Below the pieces are notes generated by a model that saw only the letters and a program-made list of their open reading frames with translations, did no database searches and was not told where the DNA came from. Shown one piece after another: positions 58,565-64,000 of a stretch of 64,000 nt of DNA (position 1 is its first letter; the number at the start of each line of letters is the position of its first letter). Both the position numbers and the translations under genes were made by a program. The DNA comes from Pleodorina starrii (lineage: Eukaryota > Chlorophyta > Chlorophyceae > Chlamydomonadales > Volvocaceae): the NCBI GenBank assembly GCA_030267565.1, contig BRXU01000002.1, positions 3,719,501 to 3,783,500 of the forward strand. The letters run 5' to 3'.

Positions 58565-59261
58565 TTCCTACCTATTGAGAAGAATATGAGGATTCCGCCT
58601 TCTAGCTGTCCATAGTCCTACATAGCGCCCGGTGAATAATGACGGCGACGTCGTTTTGTGATGACCTTAACCTATGTCCTTAATCATAAGAGCGCCTGCC
58701 AGTTTGCAGGTTGTCTCCATAGGAGGCTTTAGTGTTGGTGCGGCACTGGGAGGTTGACCTGGGTTAATGATGTACCCGTTTAAACGGCCCATGCCGTACT
58801 CTGTCCCAACATGTAACACTGGAATCGGATACATACCCAAGAAATGCCCCCACTCAAGAGTCCGCATGTCGATCCACAATGTCGGCGACGCCCTACTCCT
58901 GCATACGCCTAGTCCGAGCTGCATCCCCACATGGGCAGCTCTCAAGTTCGAAAGCGCCATCGTTTCCATTAAGCAGGTCCGACATAGTGCACGAACGAAC
59001 GTGCCCGAGTCTGGAACACAGGTCGCCAGGACATCCAGGAAGTCAGGACAACCAACATGATAAGTTAAAACCCTTAACCCTCAACGGTCCATGTCCGGTT
59101 AGGGTCCGGGCACCAAGCCAGGAGAGTTTAAATGGGCCCGATCAAATGTCCAAAATCCCATCTACATCCATGTCGACGTATGTCAATTGTGTTAGTCGCG
59201 CACGCAGACCTCTCCTCCCCTCCGCAGCACGCCCCTCTGCCATCATCGGTATGGCACAACA
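58565..59261. other. convergent 3' region of small membrane protein and Deg protease
   Basis: To about 58830 this is probably the 3' UTR of the small membrane protein, ending after a TGTAA. The rest lies beyond the Deg protease stop on the minus strand. No exon-like sequence and no minus-strand TGTAA were found. Confidence 0.5.
58812..58816 (+). terminator. TGTAA polyadenylation signal
   Basis: TGTAA 248 bp after the stop of the small membrane protein gene. Confidence 0.55.
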
Positions 59262-62200
59262 TCATCGGCCCCGCTTCGGCGGTTTGGCGGCCTTTCCTTT
59301 GCCTGCCGCCCCTTTGTCTGCCGCCCCATTGGCTACCGCCTGCGACTCGGACGCCCCCGCCTGATCGCCAGCTGCTGCTGCTGCTGCTTCTGGTGCGGTT
59401 GCTGCGGCCTTGGCTGACGCCCCCGCCTGAGCGCCAGCTGCCGCTGCTGCTGCCGGTTCTGGTGCGGTTGCTGCGGCCTTGGCTAGGTCGGGCGACCTGT
59501 CGTGGCTGATGCAGTGCACCGCCATGATCTCGGGCGTCGCGGCCTTGGCCTTGGCCGTGTCCAGCACCACCTGTGCAGCAGCGTTCAGCGGCACGACGCA
59601 ACACACCGCGGCGTGGATGTGGAATTGCGGATGTGGGTGGGGGCATCCACGGATTGGCCGGCAGGGGGGCCATTCGGTTGACCGCTGCACTCCAAACGCC
59701 GCGTGGGGCGGTGGCGATGTTCGAGAGTGCGAGCGAGCATGTGAAACACCGGTTTTTATCATCAAAACAAACAAAAGGAACAAGAAAAACTCCAGATCCG
59801 GGGTCATGACGTCAACAGGGACGTGGTGGTAAGGGAGCATACACTGCGAGCTACCAAGGGAGGTTACTCTGAAGATGATACACCACAGCGAAGCTCGAGG
59901 GAGGGAGGGGACGCGATGACGGGCGCGCACCTTGGTGTTGTACTCGAGGTCCAGGCAGATGAAGGGCTCGGTGCACGTGTCCACTCGGGCCACCAGGTCA
60001 GCCAGGTTCTTGATGGGCGAGCTGTTCAGAGACACCACCTGCACCGGGCCGCGTGTGAGAGGCAGGTGAAAGGCCGACAGAGACGCCGAAGGACGGAGAC
60101 CAGACAGACAGACAGATGAGGCACACAGATGCCGCGGGGGCCGCAGGCAGGCCAGACCTCCAGGTGGCAAGAGAAGGAGGCGCCACTGCGGGCCTTGCTC
60201 CCTCCGCTTCGTTGTTGTTCTCCTGGCCGGCCCCTCAACCCTTCCACGCACCGGTGGCCGTCTCCGTGCCGCCACCGGGAAGCGAACGTTCCCTGCCTTC
60301 CCCCCGCCCCCGCCCCCACCCCATCTGATGCCTCTCACCTGCGTGTTGCAGATCTCCTCGTAGCCCAGGTTGACATCCGCCGCCAGCACCTGGCTCAGCA
60401 CCACCACCTGCAGCCCCAGCCCAGCCGCCCACACGATGCCGGCGCGACGCAACGCAACGCACCACAGGCGCACGGATTGGGTGTCTCGCCGCAGTTGGCG
60501 GCTACCGTGTGTCTCAAGGGCCGCGGAAAGCAAGCCGACACTCGACGGCAAGCGAGGAGAGGCGGACCCAGGGCCGGCTGGAACCTGGCGAACCCAGCGA
60601 CGCTATCCAAACATGCTGCAATCTTTACTTGTCTGCCGATGGCTGCAGTTGGCTGCAGTTGCCTCTACAAGGCGTGTTTGTTCAGCGACGCACTACAGCC
60701 TCCTGATAAGTTCGCGACGATCAGCGGGGTCGCATTTCGACCTCGAACCGGCCCCCATGCATGGCCCCCAATTGTGCAGCCCGGAAAGGTGACCGGTATC
60801 ATCCCCTGCTATCCCGGTAAACGCCAAGCACCCCGGGACTCGCCTGCTCGTCCGGGTGCGACGCCATGCCGTGCATCATCTTGTCCAGCAGCTTGACTGG
60901 TGCGTCAAAGTCGTACTCCTTGCCGTACCTGTACGGCGCACCAGCGCGCGCACAGCGCCAGGCACAGCCCGACATGACCAAAGTAAACGTTATGATTTCA
61001 AAACAATCACAACAAAGCCACCTCTGGTCCTCTGCGCACGGGCATGAACGTCCCGCTCCCTGCTGCGGGCGGCTGGTTGGAGCCTGCCCATGACGCCTGG
61101 ACCCCATTTTTATTTGTTGGTGAGTTACTTAAAACCCAGCTGCGACGTGAATCGACAGAGACCTGGCTGCCGCTGAGGATCGAACGGTGATTGCGATTGC
61201 GATGTCCTTCCCGCACCTACCCCGTCACGGTAGACGGTGCAAAGCATGGCCATACGTGCAAAGTGTGCACATATACAAGTCCCACACACGCCCGCGCGGA
61301 CGCGGCGGCGCACCCCCCCCACGGTGCTGCTCACTCGCTGCGCAGGTAGGGCACTGTGACGGCGGTGAAGACCAGCCCCGCCACGATGAAGTACGAGGGC
61401 GGCAGGCCCCGCGTGTGGAAGGGCACCAGCCGCACCGGCGCGCGCAGGCTCACGCGCACCGTGCGCTGCTGCCCCTCGTGCAGCACCACCAACTCAGCCT
61501 CCTCGTCCGTGTACTTGTTGCTCACCTGGAACCCCCCGGAGTATTTGTAAACACACATATAAAAAATGTGAAGCACGGCAGTGCGGCAGCACGGCAACAC
61601 GGGCAAGGCAGAGGGGGCTCGGGAAATCGGAATATCAAGTCCGCACAGGCAGATGCGGACGTAAAGCGGCAGCCCAGCGATATTTCAGACGACGGGAACA
61701 CAGCGCCACCGTCGCCGTCCGGAAGCTGGCAGACGTGATATCGTCGGGGCTGGTTGCATTCTGCCTCGCGGCTGTTGAATGGTGTGGGCTGTGTTGGGCA
61801 GCTGGGCCGTACTGCCGACGCACCGGCACCGGCGTGGGTGCCCCAGACCTTGCGTGGCGGCGGTGGGTTTCGCCTCCCCCGACCCCCCGAGCGCTGCAAC
61901 ACAAGACCTGCGACGCGTTGGGCCTTCAAGCCTCAGCGTCTCGAGAGCCTCCACGCCCCGGACCCGCTTACCCCGGTCGAAGCAGAGCTCACTCACCAGG
62001 TAGGAGAAGGAGATGCGCTCGCCCGACCTGAACGGCACGGTGCCGTCGTTGGCGATGGCCACGCCGTCGAACGACATGAGCACGTCGTTCTGCTGCAGCA
62101 CTGCCGACACGGCGGAGGTGGGCTCCACACGCCGGATGAGCACACCCTTCTGGTCCGCCTGCGCGCGGGGAGGTATAAAGAGAATTTCGCAGCGGAGGAG

Positions 62201-62830
62201 GAGACCGCGTGGAGCCCTCCGCCTGCGCGCGGAGGGCTCGAAGGCGCGGCGAAGCGCGTACCGTATGCGGCGGGAAAAGAGCAGTCCGAATGCGCAAGCT
62301 GAGTGGCGGACATGCGCGCACACACACATACACGTGGATGCAGCGGAATATCAGAAGAAGGATGCAGGTGATGTAGGCGTATACCGAACGTCTCGAGCGG
62401 CGGCGTCTCGTCCGCAGGGGTCGCGCCGCGTAGGCAGCGAGCGGGAGAGCTGACGAGGGGCAAGGTACCGTCGTTGCGGGTTCGAGGGAGTGGAGGCGTA
62501 GGGGCCGAGGGGCGTAGGGGCCGAGGGGCGTAGGGGCCGCCCTGCGTGAGCGCGGGAACACGCACCCCAGCGCACCTGCATTTTGAGCGCCGTCCGGAGG
62601 TCGGGGTTCTCCAGCTTCTGCCACTCGATGCCCAGGCAGGGGAATCCCGTGTAGCGGCCGTGGCGCTCGTAGTCCGACAGGAAGTGCTCAATCACCGGCG
62701 TGGGGATGATGTAGCCGATGTTCTCCGCGTCCTCGTGCTGGGGTGGCGGGTACCCGAACCAAGAAGACACACCGCAGCGGAGGGACGGGAGACGGGGGAC
62801 CCGGGCCCGGCGTCATGGGAGGAGCGAGTG

Positions 62831-62862
<32 letters not shown>

Positions 62863-64000
62863 CATTGGTGGCCAGGCAGAGCCTCATCAGGTCAGCGCCA
62901 AGGGCGGTCAGTGTTATCAGGGTATAGCACGCGACGAGAGCAGCAGGCGGGATATCACGTTGTCACCGGCCGCAGCCGGAAAGCCCACTGCCAGTAGCGT
63001 GGAGTGGCGTCGCAAGGCCGTCCAGCTTCCTTTTCAGGCGCTGGGAGGCAGCGGGGCGCAAGGCCATCAGCCTGGCGCCGGCCTGCCTGCTTGGCGGTGC
63101 CGGACGCCGGCAGGGGCCAGCGCTTCCCCCGCTTCCGGGCTGCGGGAGGCCTGTCGTACCTTGAGTGACTGGAACGCGATTCCCACGCACTCGCCGACCT
63201 CGTTGAAGGCCGGTCCGCCGCTGTTGCCCGAATTGATCTGCAGCGACAGGTACAGGCGGCCGTGGTGGTGGTGGCGGTGGTGGTGACCGCACAGCGCGGG
63301 GCGCAAGGAACGCCTGTCTTAAAAGGATGTCGCCGAAATCCGACCGCGAATTACGAAACGAAACGTGTAGTCACGTGGGCCTACTTGAGCTCAAGTGGCT
63401 ACGCTACGCTACGCCGCAGCGTAGCGTCCAGCGGCCCATCCCTGTACGCCTTTGTGGTCTCTCCTTTGCGGCCCGCCGGGGGCCCGCCCGGGCGGCTACC
63501 GCGCCCCTGGACTCCAGCCGTCGAGCGTGCAGGACGGATACGTCACACCCTCTCCAGCTCCCCTACGGCCCTCTTTGGGTCGTGCGACCAACGTACCCCG
63601 ACACGACCAGGGACCACCAAGTTCGGTGCGGTGCTCCGTGCCCACCAGACCCGGGGGCCGGCCCTCCCTGCGCCCACGGGGCGCCAACCCAACCCAACCC
63701 AACCCAACCCAACCCAACCCAACCCAACCCAACCCAACCCAACCCAGCCCAGCCCAACCCAGCGCCGCGCCCATTCATAGCACAGCACCAACCCAACCCA
63801 ATCCCCGCAGCACACCACCAACCGAGCCCAAATCCAGCGCAGCACAACACCCACCCACCCACCCACCCACCGCTGCGTCGATCTGGATGCCCAGCAGCTC
63901 GGAGGAGCCGTGCATGTAGGCCGTGACCTCGATGCGGCTCACCACACCCGAAGTAACCGACATCGTGTCGCCACCTGCGCCACCGCCACCCAGCAGCCGA
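59262..64000 (-). CDS. Deg/HtrA-family serine protease, 3' part (Deg9-like)
   Basis: Partial: the 5' end lies beyond position 64000. Exons in the window: 64000(or 63974)-63871, 63237-63160, 62737-62576, 62158-61997, 61525-61335, 60928-60844, 60407-60339, 60038-59931, 59570-59262, all in phase. The first exons hold [14 protein letters not shown] and the catalytic serine loop [12 protein letters not shown]; the histidine and aspartate are upstream. A PDZ domain follows: [53 protein letters not shown]. Then come [40 protein letters not shown] and [20 protein letters not shown]. This order matches the ATP-independent Deg9/Deg10 group rather than lumenal Deg1. The intron after 60844 uses a GC donor (caggcgagt), supported by the family alignment. 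The C-terminal tail has two copies of an alanine-rich block and ends [10 protein letters not shown]. Confidence 0.92.
62167..62207 (-). repeat. intronic repeat family A
   Basis: The minus strand reads ctccgctgcgaaattctctt then tatacctccccgcgcgcag, running directly into the acceptor of the Deg exon that starts at 62158. Confidence 0.75.
62758..62796 (-). repeat. intronic repeat family A
   Basis: Minus-oriented copy (gaagacacaccgcagcggag on the plus strand), about 20 bp upstream of the acceptor of the Deg exon that starts at 62737. Confidence 0.7.
62831..62863 (+). repeat. (CAGG)n microsatellite
   Basis: About eight tetranucleotide units in the Deg intron 62738-63159. Confidence 0.95.
63686..63746 (+). 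repeat. (AACCC)n pentanucleotide array
   Basis: About twelve perfect units in the Deg intron 63238-63870, followed by degenerate agccc/aaccc units. The acceptor-to-donor context shows it is spliced out. Confidence 0.97.

Noticed and set aside
63496..63866. Open frames with [18 protein letters not shown] repeats, and possible telomere sequence
   Set aside because: They are translations of the (AACCC)n array inside a Deg intron. The unit is not the TTTTAGGG-type repeat expected for volvocine telomeres and lies between coding exons.

Overview
This window is nuclear DNA from a green alga, most likely a chlorophycean of the Chlamydomonas/Volvox order. The signs are very high GC, genes cut into many short exons by GC-rich introns with GT(G/A)AG(T/G) donors and CAG acceptors, alanine-, glycine- and glutamine-rich insertions in otherwise conserved proteins, abundant microsatellites and poly-C/poly-G tracts, and TGTAA polyadenylation signals after several stops. 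Nothing looks bacterial, viral or organellar. Gene models were built by hand from splice sites, reading phase and remembered family motifs. In most genes every junction keeps the frame.

Layout. 1-908: three copies of a 300-320 bp tandem repeat that run into the end of a minus-strand gene of unknown function (786-1618). 1948-8742 (+): ABC1/UbiB-type atypical kinase. 11716-13647 (-): MSI1/RbAp48-like histone-binding WD40 protein, divergent from 13926-17002 (+), an RNF25-like RWD plus RING-H2 ubiquitin ligase with a very long low-complexity tail. 18268-28425 (+): OSCA/CSC1/TMEM63-type channel with unusually large cytoplasmic insertions. 28426-32937: gene-poor. 32938-36504 (-): glutamine-rich protein of unknown function, with a tRNA-Glu gene on the opposite strand inside its third intron. 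38093-41107 (-): ERGIC3/Erv46 cargo receptor, divergent from 41387-45084 (+), isopentenyl phosphate kinase. 45960-54592 (-): processing alpha-glucosidase I (GH63). 57588-58564 (+): small four-helix membrane protein. 59262-64000 (-): 3' part of a Deg/HtrA serine protease that continues past the window.

The genes do not form one pathway. They are housekeeping functions: ER glycan trimming and ER-Golgi cargo transport, chromatin, ubiquitin transfer, isoprenoid phosphate recycling, plastid kinase signalling, mechanosensing and proteolysis. Two divergent pairs share short (about 280 bp) putative bidirectional promoters.

The most interesting non-genic signal is a pair of short dispersed repeat families, called A and B here. 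Almost every copy lies inside an intron. Family A usually sits just upstream of a 3' splice site and seems to supply the pyrimidine tract, so both families are candidates for introner-like or short non-autonomous elements.
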